In this document: positions 6,736 through 15,630 of the stretch, in pieces
How positions within the stretch are numbered: the first letter of the stretch is position 1
Layout: each line of letters begins with the position of its first letter
DNA from: Nitrospirota bacterium
GTDB taxonomy: Bacteria > Nitrospirota > Thermodesulfovibrionia > Thermodesulfovibrionales > JdFR-85
Length of the DNA: 44,541 bases
NCBI GenBank assembly: GCA_035873375.1
Contig: JAYWMQ010000011.1
Location: 1 to 44,541, forward strand
Reading direction: 5' to 3'
The notes under the pieces: generated by a model
Told to the model about the DNA's origin: nothing
The model's input: the letters and a program-made list of their open reading frames with translations, nothing else
The model's database searches: none
Translations under genes and position numbers: made by a program

Positions 6736-9141
6736 ATGTCTCGTGTACCTGTAAGTATAGAAGAGGAGATGAAGGTAAGCTATCTTGATTACGCCATGAG
6801 CGTAATCATAGGCAGGGCCTTGCCTGATGTGCGCGACGGGCTCAAGCCTGTGCAGCGCAGGATACTCTATGCAATGTTCCGGGAAGGACTGCTTCCGGCA
6901 AAGAGATATTCGAAGTGCGCCGGTGTGGTCGGAGAGGTGCTGAAGAAGTATCATCCGCACGGAGACAGCGCTGTCTACGATGCACTTGTGAGGCTTGCCC
7001 AGGATTTCAACATGCGTAATCCCCTTATAGACGGGCAGGGTAACTTTGGCTCAATTGACGGCGATCCCCCTGCTGCCTACCGTTACACTGAGGCAAGGCT
7101 TGCCAAGATTGCAGAGGAACTGCTGAGGGATATAGACAAGGAGACCGTTGATTTTACCCCGAATTTTGATGAAACAACCGTTGAGCCTGTAGTGCTTCCC
7201 ACCAGGGTGCCGGGCCTGCTGATAAACGGCTCCTCAGGCATTGCCGTTGGCATGGCCACCAATGTGCCGCCCCACAACCTCAGAGAGATAATAGATGGTC
7301 TTGTGATGCTCCTTGACAAGCCGGAGGCCACGGTGCAGGACCTTATGACGCATATAAAGGGGCCTGACTTTCCAACAGGCGGAATGATTCACGGACTTGA
7401 CGGAATCCTGTCTGCCTATACCCATGGCCGGGGCATTATCAGGGTGAGGGCCTGTGCAAGGATTGAGAGACCGCAGAAAGGGCCGGAGCAGATAATAGTG
7501 ACGGAGATGCCATATCAGGTGAATAAGGCAAGGCTGATTGAGAAGATTGCCGAACTCGTCAGGCATAAGAAGATAGAGGGTATCTCGGAGTTGAGGGATG
7601 AGTCGGACAGGGACGGTATAAGGGTTGTAATCGAGCTGAAGAGGGGTGAGATGCCCCAGGTTGTACTGAATAACCTTTATAAACAGACCCAGATGCAGAA
7701 CACCTTCGGCATAATCATGCTTGCCCTTGTCGGCGGACAGCCCCGGATAATGAGCCTCAAGAGGATCCTTACCTACTTTATCCAGCACCGCAGGGAGGTA
7801 ATACTCCGCAGAACGCGCTTTGAACTGAGAAAGGCTGAGGAGAAGGCACATATCCTTGAGGGTCTGAAGATAGCCCTTGATTACCTGGATGAGATAATAA
7901 ACCTGATAAGGGCCTCAAGGAATCCCCAGGAGGCCAAGACAGGGCTGATGACGAGGTATCCCCTCTCTGCCGTCCAGTCACAGGCCATCCTTGATATGAA
8001 ACTCCAGAGACTGACCGGGCTGGAGAGGGACAAGATAATTAAGGATTATGAGGATACCATGAACGAGATAGAGAGGCTGAAGGGGATACTCGCAAGTGAA
8101 ACCCTGGTTAATGACATAATAAGGAACGAGCTCCTTGAGATGAAGGAGAAATACGGTGACGACAGGCGGACCGAGATAATGGCCGCTACCAAAGAGATAA
8201 CTATTGAAGACCTGATTACTGAAGAGGAGATGGTCATCACCATATCCCACAGGGGATATGTCAAGCGTAACCCCCTCAGTGAATACCGCAGCCAGAGAAG
8301 GGGCGGAAAAGGCCTCATCGGGATGGAGACGAGAGAGGAGGATTATGTTGAGCAGCTTTTTATAGGCTCAACACATGACTACATGCTCTTCTTTTCCAAC
8401 CTCGGCAGGCTTTACTGGCTGAAGATTTACCAGATACCCGAGGCAGGCAGGGCCGCAAGGGGCAAGGCGATCGTAAACCTCCTGCAACTGCAGGAAGGCG
8501 AGAGGATCACGACGGCCATTCCCGTAAAAGATTTCAGGGAAGGCTATCTGGTGATGTTTACAAAGAAGGGTACAGTCAAGAAGACACCTCTTCATGACTT
8601 CAGCAATCCAAGGGGAAGGGGAATTATCGCAATAACCCTTGATAAGGGGGATGAGCTTATAGCCGTAAAAATGACCTCAGGCATCAATGACCTCCTTATA
8701 GGCACGAGAGACGGGCTTGCAGCAAGGTTCAAGGAGGAGGATGTAAGGCCCATGGGGAGGACTGCCAGGGGTGTCAGGGGCATAAGGCTTAGCCCTGATG
8801 ATGAGGTGGTCTCTGCTGTGGTGGTGCAGGAGAGGACGGCGATACTTACAATTACAGAGCGGGGGTATGGTAAGAGAACAAAGGTTGAGGAATATCCTGC
8901 TCATAAACGCGGAGGAAGGGGTGTTATATCCATAAAGGTTACCGACAGGATAGGCCGGGCCGTGGGGCTTCTGCAGGTGAGGGATGATGACGAGATAGTC
9001 ATGATAACCAATGCAGGGAAGCTGATAAGGACAAGGGCCGGAAATATATCTCTCCTTGGCAGGAATACCCAGGGTGTAAAACTGATGGATGTTGACCCTG
9101 ATGACAGGATTGTGAGCCTTGGAAGAGTTGCAGAGAAGTGA
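6736..9141 (+). CDS. gyrA: DNA gyrase subunit A
   Basis: The 801-residue protein is the breakage-reunion and DNA-wrapping subunit of gyrase. The catalytic tyrosine is Y117 in RYTEARL. The quinolone-region motif [10 protein letters not shown] spans residues 73-82, with Ser78 and Asp82 at the positions linked to drug susceptibility. The GyrA box QRRGGKG is at residues 520-526, which separates it from ParC, and the C-terminal beta-pinwheel repeats follow to the end. AGGAGG lies six bases before the ATG. gyrB is not in the window. It heads a plus-strand run with holB, ricT and metG; gaps of about 100 bases leave room for internal promoters. Confidence 0.97.
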   Translation: MSRVPVSIEEEMKVSYLDYAMSVIIGRALPDVRDGLKPVQRRILYAMFREGLLPAKRYSKCAGVVGEVLKKYHPHGDSAVYDALVRLAQDFNMRNPLIDGQGNFGSIDGDPPAAYRYTEARLAKIAEELLRDIDKETVDFTPNFDETTVEPVVLPTRVPGLLINGSSGIAVGMATNVPPHNLREIIDGLVMLLDKPEATVQDLMTHIKGPDFPTGGMIHGLDGILSAYTHGRGIIRVRACARIERPQKGPEQIIVTEMPYQVNKARLIEKIAELVRHKKIEGISELRDESDRDGIRVVIELKRGEMPQVVLNNLYKQTQMQNTFGIIMLALVGGQPRIMSLKRILTYFIQHRREVILRRTRFELRKAEEKAHILEGLKIALDYLDEIINLIRASRNPQEAKTGLMTRYPLSAVQSQAILDMKLQRLTGLERDKIIKDYEDTMNEIERLKGILASETLVNDIIRNELLEMKEKYGDDRRTEIMAATKEITIEDLITEEEMVITISHRGYVKRNPLSEYRSQRRGGKGLIGMETREEDYVEQLFIGSTHDYMLFFSNLGRLYWLKIYQIPEAGRAARGKAIVNLLQLQEGERITTAIPVKDFREGYLVMFTKKGTVKKTPLHDFSNPRGRGIIAITLDKGDELIAVKMTSGINDLLIGTRDGLAARFKEEDVRPMGRTARGVRGIRLSPDDEVVSAVVVQERTAILTITERGYGKRTKVEEYPAHKRGGRGVISIKVTDRIGRAVGLLQVRDDDEIVMITNAGKLIRTRAGNISLLGRNTQGVKLMDVDPDDRIVSLGRVAEK

Positions 9142-9246
9142 GAATCTCTGTTCGGTTTGAAGGTAACTAATACTTTTGTTGTTGGAAGGTTTTTGTGATC
9201 TCGATCTTCTCTGCGGTAGATTGAAGTACTCCCATGGATTTAGTGA

Positions 9247-10281
9247 ATGAGTTTGTTAAATGCCATAACAGGCCACGACAGGCCTAAAAATATACTCCTT
9301 GGCTCGATCGGGACGGCAAGGGTTGCAACTACCTATCTCTTTACCGGCGAGAGCGGTATTGGCAAGAGACTCGCTGCAATTGAATTTGCCGGGGCGATTA
9401 ACTGTCTCAACCCCATAAAGGTAACCCGCAACCCGCAACCCGCAACTCGCAATCCGAAATCCGAAATCCGCGATCCGAAACCCGAATATCTGGATGCCTG
9501 TGACAGTTGCAGCTCCTGCAGGAAATTTTCCTCACTCCTCCATCCGGACCTTAAGGTCGTGGAGGCTGACGGGGGCCTTATAAAGATTGACATTATAAGG
9601 GAGGTACAGGAATTTTTGTCTTTTACCCCCTATGAGGGCAGGAAAAAAGTGGTTATAATAGATGGTGCGGAGTGCATGAACCCGTCGGCATCCAATGCAT
9701 TTCTGAAGACCCTGGAGGAGCCTCCGCCCGACAGTGTGATAGTACTGATAACAATGGCCCCTGACAGGCTGCTGGATACCATCAGGTCAAGGTGTTTTGT
9801 GGTGAGGTTTTCGCCCCTGAGCATTGGTGCCTGCAGGGAGGTTATCGGCAGGAAAGTCAGTGGTCTTGATACAGAGACACTGGAGTCCCTGGCGGCGTTT
9901 TCAATGGGACGCCCGGGTGTGGCTATCCAGGGAGAGGGGGCTATGGCGAGGGATACGATCAGTAGTATGGTGCGCGGTATTGTAGGGGGGGGGTTGTCTT
10001 TTCAATGGAAGGACAGGAGTGATATGGACCAGTGGTTGAACCTCTTCCTGATGGTGCTGAGGGATATGATAGTGATGAAGATAAACCCTGATGACAGGGG
10101 ATTGCTTATAAACAGATGGCTTGAAAGCGAGATATCCGCAATCAGCAGGAGTATGGAACTGGAAGAGATGCTGAGACTTTATTCCGAGGTTAGTCTCCTG
10201 ATGGCTCACTTCAGGTTTAACCTGAATACGTCGATAGTGTCGAATTATATAAAGTCGATGTTTGTTAACCGCGTAACATAA
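9247..10281 (+). CDS. holB: DNA polymerase III delta-prime subunit, with repeat-encoded insert
   Basis: The 344-residue clamp-loader subunit contains an AAA+ fold. GHDRPKNILLGSI and YLFTGESGIGKR (P-loop region) are near the N-terminus, the zinc-module cysteines CDSCSSC follow, and then VVIIDGAECMNPSASNAFLK and the LEEPP-LIT-RSRC sensor region. It works with HolA and DnaX to load the beta clamp. Between NCLNPIK and LDACDSC lies a non-family insert of 21 codons made of 7-nt repeats (9425-9487). Homologues go almost directly from the first strand-helix unit into the zinc knuckle. The frame is kept and the rest looks intact, so the protein is probably functional. The ATG has only a weak ribosome site. 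Confidence 0.9.
   Translation: MSLLNAITGHDRPKNILLGSIGTARVATTYLFTGESGIGKRLAAIEFAGAINCLNPIKVTRNPQPATRNPKSEIRDPKPEYLDACDSCSSCRKFSSLLHPDLKVVEADGGLIKIDIIREVQEFLSFTPYEGRKKVVIIDGAECMNPSASNAFLKTLEEPPPDSVIVLITMAPDRLLDTIRSRCFVVRFSPLSIGACREVIGRKVSGLDTETLESLAAFSMGRPGVAIQGEGAMARDTISSMVRGIVGGGLSFQWKDRSDMDQWLNLFLMVLRDMIVMKINPDDRGLLINRWLESEISAISRSMELEEMLRLYSEVSLLMAHFRFNLNTSIVSNYIKSMFVNRVT
9425..9487 (+). repeat. Nine tandem heptanucleotides inside holB
   Basis: The units are CCCGCAA three times, CTCGCAA, TCCGAAA twice, TCCGCGA, TCCGAAA and CCCGAAT. Nine units of seven bases give 63 bases, i.e. 21 codons, so the reading frame is preserved. The translated stretch (TRNPQPATRNPKSEIRDPKP) is Pro/Arg/Asn-rich and unlike any part of the protein family. 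Identical short-period repeats normally sit between genes. Confidence 0.9.
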
Positions 10282-10361
10282 ATAATTCGCTGCATGGTAC
10301 GCCGGGGGCGCCGGGGTTTTCTGTGCATTGCGGTAATTTAATTCTGATTTGAGGGAGAGTT

Positions 10362-11552
10362 ATGAGTGTGTCAGTCAATGATAAAGACGAAAATGGAGTG
10401 AAGACCCGTCCCGCTGTGGGGGTCAGGTTTAAACCGTGCGGCAAGATATACAGTTTTGACCCCGGAGAGCTTGAGCTGAAGAAGGGCGACAAGGTGGTTG
10501 TGGAGTCCATGTTCGGGCTTACGATAGGGACGGTTGTGCAGGAGGTCTCTGAAAATGCACAGACTCAAAAGGGTGATTCCCGGGATGAGGCGAGTGAGAG
10601 GAAAGGTCCTGCGGCAAAGCCTCCCAAGGAGCTCAAGCCGGTAGTCAGAAAGGCCACTGAAGAGGACCTCAGTGCCGCGGAGTGCAACAGCGAACTTGAG
10701 GCTGAGGCAAGGCGTCACTGCCTTGAGAGGATAGCTGCAAGGGGGCTCCCGATGAAGCTTGTGAGTACAGAGGCTACCCTTGACAGGAAGAGGGTGATCT
10801 TTTACTTTACCGCTGACGGCAGGATTGATTTCAGGGAGCTTGTCAAGGACCTTGCGTCCAGGTTCAGAACGCGGATAGAGATGCGGCAGATTGGTGTGAG
10901 GGACGAGTCAAAGTTGATCGGCGGCATTGGTGTGTGCGGCAGGGAGTTTTGCTGCCGGTCGTTCCTTACAAGTTTTGCCCCTATCTCGATCCGCATGGCA
11001 AAGGAGCAGGAGCTGGTATTGAATGCCGCCAAGCTTTCCGGTGTATGCGGCAGGCTGATGTGCTGCCTTAGCTATGAGTATGATGAGTGGCAGGCAGAGG
11101 GGCTTGATGAGGTTGTTCCCGAGGACCCGATGAATGGGTGTCTTTGCGGAGATTGCAACTCAGAGAGTTCGGAGAGTCTTGTGTCATCACTGACGCAGGG
11201 GGACAATGCCCCTGCTCCAGAGAAAAAGAGGGAAGAATCCAGGTCTGCAAGGGATAAATCATCCGCCAGTGGCGGGTTTAAGGAGAGAAAAAGGCCTGCC
11301 AGGCAAAGAAGGCCGGCATCCAGTGAGAGTGAGCGCGAGGGTGCGGGTAGTGACGGGTCCTCCGGTGCTGATGCAGGTCGTCCCGAGACAGTGGCAGGGG
11401 ATAAGATATCCGCTGATACCTCCGGGTCTGCAGAAAAGGGTGATATTGAGACGAAGCAGCCTGATGCCTCCCAGGAAGACAAGACCGGGACAGGCAAGAA
11501 GAAGAGGCCTTACTTCAGGCACAAGAATAAAAAGAGGAGGAAACACAGGTAG
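10362..11552 (+). CDS. ricT: PSP1-domain protein RicT (YaaT family)
   Basis: The 396-residue protein carries the PSP1 domain in residues 15-260. Cysteine clusters GVCGREFCC (near residue 189) and GVCGRLMCC (near 226) are the pairs that ligate an Fe-S cluster in the Bacillus RicAFT complex, which affects RNase Y-dependent RNA processing and phosphorelay flux. A third cluster CLCGDC follows near residue 258. The last 110 residues are a low-complexity, charged tail rich in Ser, Lys, Arg and Asp, typical of extended PSP1 proteins. GAGGGAGAG precedes the ATG. The gene lies 80 bases after holB and 2 bases before metG; holB-ricT-metG is a widely conserved order. RicA and RicF are not seen here. Confidence 0.88.
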   Translation: MSVSVNDKDENGVKTRPAVGVRFKPCGKIYSFDPGELELKKGDKVVVESMFGLTIGTVVQEVSENAQTQKGDSRDEASERKGPAAKPPKELKPVVRKATEEDLSAAECNSELEAEARRHCLERIAARGLPMKLVSTEATLDRKRVIFYFTADGRIDFRELVKDLASRFRTRIEMRQIGVRDESKLIGGIGVCGREFCCRSFLTSFAPISIRMAKEQELVLNAAKLSGVCGRLMCCLSYEYDEWQAEGLDEVVPEDPMNGCLCGDCNSESSESLVSSLTQGDNAPAPEKKREESRSARDKSSASGGFKERKRPARQRRPASSESEREGAGSDGSSGADAGRPETVAGDKISADTSGSAEKGDIETKQPDASQEDKTGTGKKKRPYFRHKNKKRRKHR

Positions 11553-11554
11553 AG

Positions 11555-13489
11555 ATGGATAAGAAATTTTACGTCACCACTCCCATATATTACGTTAACG
11601 ATATCCCCCATATCGGGCATGCCTATACAACGGTTGCTGCTGATATCCTTGCAAGGTTTAATCGTCTCAGGGGAAAGAGGGTCTTTTTCCTTACAGGTAC
11701 GGATGAGCATGGACAGAAGGTCCAGAAGGCGGCAGAGGAGAAGGGGCTTACACCGGGCGAACATGCCGATATCATGGTGGAAAATTTTAAAAACCTCTGG
11801 GGTAGGCTTGATATATCAAATGACGCATTCATAAGGACAACGGATGAAAGACACAGGGGTGTTGTCCGTGAGATGCTTGAAAAACTCAAGGAAAGAGGCA
11901 GGATCGTAAAGAGGGTTTATAAGGGATGGTACTGTACACCGGATGAGAGGTTCTGGACAGAGAAGGAACTTCTTGACGGTAACTGCCCCGAGTGCGGAAG
12001 GCCGGTGGAGGAGATAGAGGAGGATAACTATTTTTTTCTCATGTCTGAATACGGGGAAAGGCTTATCAGGCATATAGAGGACAATCCCGGATACATCCTG
12101 CCTGAGACGAGGAGAAATGAGGTTATGGGGTTTTTACGCTCCAGGAACCTCGGAGACCTCTGTATATCGCGGCCCAAAAAGAGGCTTCCGTGGGGAATAC
12201 CCCTTCCCTTTGATGAGGATTACGTGACCTATGTCTGGTTTGATGCCCTTGTTAATTATTATTCTGCAACCCGTTATCTTGCCCCGCCCCTGGAGGCCGA
12301 ATCCTGGTGGCCTGCTGATCATCACATTGTCGGCAAGGATATACTGACAACCCATGCAGTCTACTGGTCAACCATGCTGATGGCTCTTGATATGCCTTTG
12401 CCCGGAAATATATTTGCACACGGCTGGTGGACTGTAAAGGGAAGGAAGATGTCCAAATCCGTCGGAAATGTGGTTGACCCAAACGAAATGATCGAAAAAT
12501 ACGGCCCGGATGCCTTCAGATACTTCCTCTTCAGGGAGGTTCCGTTCGGCCTTGACGGTGATTTTTCCGAGGATGCACTTACTGGCCGCATTAACAGTGA
12601 CCTTGCAAATGATTTGGGCAATATTTTGAGCCGTACCCTGACCATGATAGAAAAATACAGGGACGGTACAATTCCGGAGGCAATTGACAGCAAGGACAGG
12701 GAAGACCTGGAGAAAAGGATCAAGGCGTGGTTTAGCGCAGAATCAACAACCAGTATTTCAAATAGCTTTAGTGATTTTCTGAAAAACCTCCAGTTCCACC
12801 ATGCACTTGCCCTGTTGTGGAAGGTCCTGAGTGACGTAAACGAATATATACAGCGTGCGGCTCCCTGGAAAGAAAAGGATGAGGGAACCCTGTCCAACAC
12901 GCTCCATACCATTGCCGAGGCCCTCGGTATGCTCGCCGTCTATCTCTTTCCGTTTATGCCTGCCACGGCTGAGAAGATGTGGGTCCAGCTCGGTATTGAC
13001 GGCAGGATAGGAGAAAGAAAAGAATTGCCGAAATGGGGAGACCTGCAGGTCAGCGGCAAGAGGGTGAGAAAGGGAGATCATCTGTTTCCAAGGATTGAAA
13101 AGCGTAAGGAAGAAAAGAAAGAGGCTGTTCCTGACAAAAAAGCAAAAGAGGAAAAAAGAGAAGACTCAGGTCTTATCTCCATAAACGATTTTGCCAGAGT
13201 TGAGCTGAAGGTTGGAAAGATACTCGAGGCCGAGCGTGTCAAGGGCTCAAACAAACTCATAAAACTGCAGGTGGATACCGGAGAGCAGCGGCAGATTGTT
13301 GCGGGAATCGGCAAGGTATACAGCCCGGAGCAGCTTGTGGGCAAGAAGATTATCGTGGTTGCAAACCTGAAACCCGCAAAACTCATGGGAATTGAATCGC
13401 GGGGTATGCTCCTGGCTGCCAATGACGGGGAGAAGCTTGTCCTTGTAACTCCTGAGGGAGATGTGAGGGTGGGGGCAAGTGTCAAGTAG
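11555..13489 (+). CDS. metG: Methionyl-tRNA synthetase
   Basis: The 644-residue class I synthetase joins methionine to tRNA-Met. The HIGH motif is in YVNDIPHIGHAY near the N-terminus and KMSKS is K298-S302. A single zinc knuckle remains, with CPECG at about residues 146-150 paired with YCTPDERF upstream. After the anticodon-binding helices a charged linker (KRKEEKKEAVPDKK) leads to a C-terminal tRNA-binding OB domain of about 105 residues (INDFARVELKVGKILEAERV) that usually mediates dimerisation. The ATG follows the ricT stop after two bases, so the two genes are co-transcribed and probably coupled. Confidence 0.97.
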   Translation: MDKKFYVTTPIYYVNDIPHIGHAYTTVAADILARFNRLRGKRVFFLTGTDEHGQKVQKAAEEKGLTPGEHADIMVENFKNLWGRLDISNDAFIRTTDERHRGVVREMLEKLKERGRIVKRVYKGWYCTPDERFWTEKELLDGNCPECGRPVEEIEEDNYFFLMSEYGERLIRHIEDNPGYILPETRRNEVMGFLRSRNLGDLCISRPKKRLPWGIPLPFDEDYVTYVWFDALVNYYSATRYLAPPLEAESWWPADHHIVGKDILTTHAVYWSTMLMALDMPLPGNIFAHGWWTVKGRKMSKSVGNVVDPNEMIEKYGPDAFRYFLFREVPFGLDGDFSEDALTGRINSDLANDLGNILSRTLTMIEKYRDGTIPEAIDSKDREDLEKRIKAWFSAESTTSISNSFSDFLKNLQFHHALALLWKVLSDVNEYIQRAAPWKEKDEGTLSNTLHTIAEALGMLAVYLFPFMPATAEKMWVQLGIDGRIGERKELPKWGDLQVSGKRVRKGDHLFPRIEKRKEEKKEAVPDKKAKEEKREDSGLISINDFARVELKVGKILEAERVKGSNKLIKLQVDTGEQRQIVAGIGKVYSPEQLVGKKIIVVANLKPAKLMGIESRGMLLAANDGEKLVLVTPEGDVRVGASVK

Positions 13490-13507
13490 GGTTTTTAAGG
13501 TAATGAA

Positions 13508-13598
13508 TGGCGGAGGGGGTGAGATTCGAACTCACGGAGGCCGTTCAGACCTCAACGGTTTTCAAGACCGTCGCCTTAAACCACTCGGCCACCCCTCC
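13508..13598 (-). tRNA. tRNA-Ser (UGA anticodon)
   Basis: On the minus strand the acceptor stem GGAGGGG pairs with CCCCTCC, followed by discriminator G and an encoded CCA (13508-13510). The anticodon loop is CTTGAAA, giving TGA. The long variable arm of class II tRNAs (GAGGTCTGAACGGCCTC region) and the T-arm GTTCGAATC are present. Length is 91 nt with CCA. A TATAAT box on the minus strand at 13638-13633 could be its -10, with no clear -35. It lies convergent to metG and divergent to rpsU. Confidence 0.97.
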
Positions 13599-13675
13599 TT
13601 GTTAGTCGGATAACCAGATAACAATAAATGAAATTATAACAAAATTGCCAGCTTTTAGTCCTCTTTTCGCTTGCC

Positions 13676-13705
13676 TTGACAGTGATAAACTTTTGCTGGT
13701 ATAGT
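13676..13705 (+). promoter_or_regulatory. Sigma-70-type promoter for rpsU
   Basis: TTGACA (13676-13681), an 18-base spacer and TATAGT (13700-13705) form a near-consensus promoter. It lies about 47 bases before the rpsU ATG and is the likely start of the rpsU-yqeY transcript. Confidence 0.75.
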
Positions 13706-13752
13706 ATTTTTATTTTTTTAAAATATATAAATGAGAGGAGTGTGGTCAGTGG

Positions 13753-13953
13753 ATGCCCTCTGTGAGCGTCAGGAAGAACGAGTCCTTCGAACTTGCACTG
13801 AAGAGGTTTAAGAAACAGTGCGAGAAAGACGGAATACTCTCGGAGATCAGGAAGCGGGAGCATTATGAAAAGCCGAGCGTCAAGAGGAAGAAAAAGATCC
13901 TTGCAGCGCGGAAAAAAGCTCTCAAGAAAATGAGACTGTATCAGGGAAGGTAA
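13753..13953 (+). CDS. rpsU: 30S ribosomal protein S21
   Basis: The 66-residue basic protein reads [20 protein letters not shown] followed by [20 protein letters not shown], the standard S21 sequence, and ends in a Lys/Arg-rich tail. S21 joins the small subunit late and helps the start site base-pair with 16S rRNA. GAGGAG lies 12 bases before the ATG, a long spacing. The gene heads the classic macromolecular-synthesis order (rpsU ... dnaG ... rpoD), here with two extra genes in between. The next gene starts immediately after the stop codon. Confidence 0.97.
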   Translation: MPSVSVRKNESFELALKRFKKQCEKDGILSEIRKREHYEKPSVKRKKKILAARKKALKKMRLYQGR

Positions 13954-14400
13954 ATGTCCATACTTGAAAGGATTGACAGCGACCTGAAGGTTGCGATGAA
14001 GTCTTCTGAAAAGATCAGGGTTTCAACGCTCAGAATGGTGAAGGCAGCTCTGAAGAATCTCGAAATAGAAAAAGGAGAGCTTTCAGATGACGATGTAATC
14101 GGGGTTCTGAGTACCCAGGCAAAACAGAGAAGGGAGTCTATCTCCGAGTTTGAGAAGGGCGGAAGGCAGGACCTTGCAGATCAGGAGAGCGAGGAACTTG
14201 CCGTCATCCTGGGTTATCTGCCTGAACAGTTATCGGAGGAGGAACTTACCGGTATAATTCAGGAAACTATAAGGGAGACTGGTGCGTCTTCCCTGAAAGA
14301 TATGGGCCGGCTCATGAAAAGCCTTATGCCACGGGTAAAAGGCAGGGCTGCCGGCAAGTTGGTAAGTCGGAAGGTGAAGGAATTATTGGGGAATCAATAG
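13954..14400 (+). CDS. GatB/YqeY-domain protein
   Basis: The 148-residue protein is a stand-alone YqeY domain (ILERIDSDLKVAMKSSEKIR, then STLRMVKAALKNLEIEKGEL), related to the C-terminal helical domain of GatB that contacts tRNA in the amidotransferase. The stand-alone form has no proven role; tRNA interaction is assumed. The ATG abuts the rpsU stop (TAAATG), so the two are co-translated. rpsU-yqeY is a recurring pair in many bacteria. Length and sequence are complete. Confidence 0.9.
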   Translation: MSILERIDSDLKVAMKSSEKIRVSTLRMVKAALKNLEIEKGELSDDDVIGVLSTQAKQRRESISEFEKGGRQDLADQESEELAVILGYLPEQLSEEELTGIIQETIRETGASSLKDMGRLMKSLMPRVKGRAAGKLVSRKVKELLGNQ

Positions 14401-14426
14401 TACTATAAGACTTAAAGAATTTGCCT

Positions 14427-14537
14427 GGACAGGATTAAGTAGCAGGATTAACAGGATGGACATGATAAAACAAAACAGAATTATTTTCGTTGGTTTCATT
14501 AAAAAGAAGAAATCCTGTAAATCCCGTTAATCCTGTC
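14427..14537. repeat. Inverted pair of short-period repeats (AATCCTGT family)
   Basis: The right part (14511-14537) is three 9-nt units: AATCCTGTA, AATCCCGTT and AATCCTGTC. The left part (14427-14457) carries the reverse complement sense (GGACAGGATTAAG, CAGGATTAACAGGAT). The two arms could fold into a long imperfect hairpin in the gap between the yqeY-like and NIF3-like genes. The same repeat recurs at 35911. Confidence 0.7.
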
Positions 14538-14596
14538 TAAAAAACAGTATTTAGTCTTTATTGTTTCCCATCATACAACATAAAAAGGAGAACAGG

Positions 14597-15547
14597 ATGA
14601 CACTTGGTGAACTATACGAAAAGGCGGTCTCTACCGGTATCGGCAATGACCCCAGGGGCTTGGATATTGTTAATAATGAACTGTCATCTGTCAGTAAAAA
14701 CTTTGACGAACTCAAAGACAGGGATAAAGAATTTTTTGACAAGGAGACCCTTAAAAACCCTTATGCCGATTCCAGAATACTCTATGGCAATGGTGACGAG
14801 GAGATAAAGACAATCCTTGCGGGGATTGATATAGAGGTAGGTGAGGTAGTGCTTGCCGACCAGATGAGGTCAAAGGGAAGGACAATAAGCATGCTGCTCT
14901 CTCATCACCCTGAAGGCCGGGCCTATGCCCATCTTTACGATGTCATGAGAATGCAGTCGGATGTGCTCCACAGGTTTGGTGTGCCCATTAATATTGCAGA
15001 GGACCTGATGGAGGGGAGGATAAAGGAGGTTGAGAGGAGGCTCATGCCGATCAATCATGCCCGTGCCGTAGATGCCGCGAGACTCCTCGATATACCTTTT
15101 ATGTGCCTTCATACCCCGGCTGACAATATGGTTGCTTCCTATCTGCAGGGAGTCTTTGACGAGAGAAAGCCTTACAGGATAGAGGATGTAGTTGACCTCC
15201 TGCTGGAGGTGCCTGAATACAGGCAGGCCAAAAAGATTGGTGCCGGACCAAAGATACTCATTGGTTCGGAAAAGAGAAAGGCCGGGAAAATATTTGTTGA
15301 TATGACGGGTGGCACTGAGGGGGCCAAGAAGATATTCAGCAGTTTGACCGCAGGTGGCGTCAGTACGATAGTGGCCATGCATCTGAGTGAGGATCACCGG
15401 AAAGAGGCCGAGAAAAACCACCTAAACGTTGTTATTGCCGGACACATTGCAAGTGACAATGTTGGTGTTAACCTCCTCCTTGACAAGATTCTTGACGATA
15501 CGATCGAGGTGATCGAATGTTCCGGCTTCAGCCGTGTCAGAAGATGA
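14597..15547 (+). CDS. NIF3-like (NGG1p-interacting factor 3 family) protein
   Basis: The 316-residue protein resembles the longer NIF3-type proteins of Nitrospirota and related phyla. Features are LAGIDIEVGEVVLADQ (near residue 75), LLSHHPEGRAYAHLYDVM with the His-His-Pro metal-site signature, and a C-terminal VAMHLSEDHRKEAEKNHLNV / IAGHIASDNVGVN half. NIF3 proteins are hexameric toroids binding two metals. Their substrate is unsettled, and a GTP cyclohydrolase-like name in databases is not well supported. The ATG at 14597 is chosen for the AGGAG seven bases upstream; an in-frame ATG at 14561 has no ribosome site. Placement directly before dnaG is unusual. Confidence 0.72.
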   Translation: MTLGELYEKAVSTGIGNDPRGLDIVNNELSSVSKNFDELKDRDKEFFDKETLKNPYADSRILYGNGDEEIKTILAGIDIEVGEVVLADQMRSKGRTISMLLSHHPEGRAYAHLYDVMRMQSDVLHRFGVPINIAEDLMEGRIKEVERRLMPINHARAVDAARLLDIPFMCLHTPADNMVASYLQGVFDERKPYRIEDVVDLLLEVPEYRQAKKIGAGPKILIGSEKRKAGKIFVDMTGGTEGAKKIFSSLTAGGVSTIVAMHLSEDHRKEAEKNHLNVVIAGHIASDNVGVNLLLDKILDDTIEVIECSGFSRVRR

Positions 15548-15630
15548 TGCCGGATGGGTTTGTTCTTAATTGAAAAATAAAGTTTAGTCTTGTTCACTTA
15601 CCGTCTTTTGCATTTTGAAAAAAACCTTCT

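Noticed and set aside
6736-9141. gyrA as parC (topoisomerase IV)
   Set aside because: The GyrA box QRRGGKG is intact at residues 520-526, a gyrase hallmark.
11206-11562. Long alternative frames over the ricT tail
   Set aside because: They arise from the low-complexity coding sequence of the ricT C-terminus and have no ribosome site or family resemblance.
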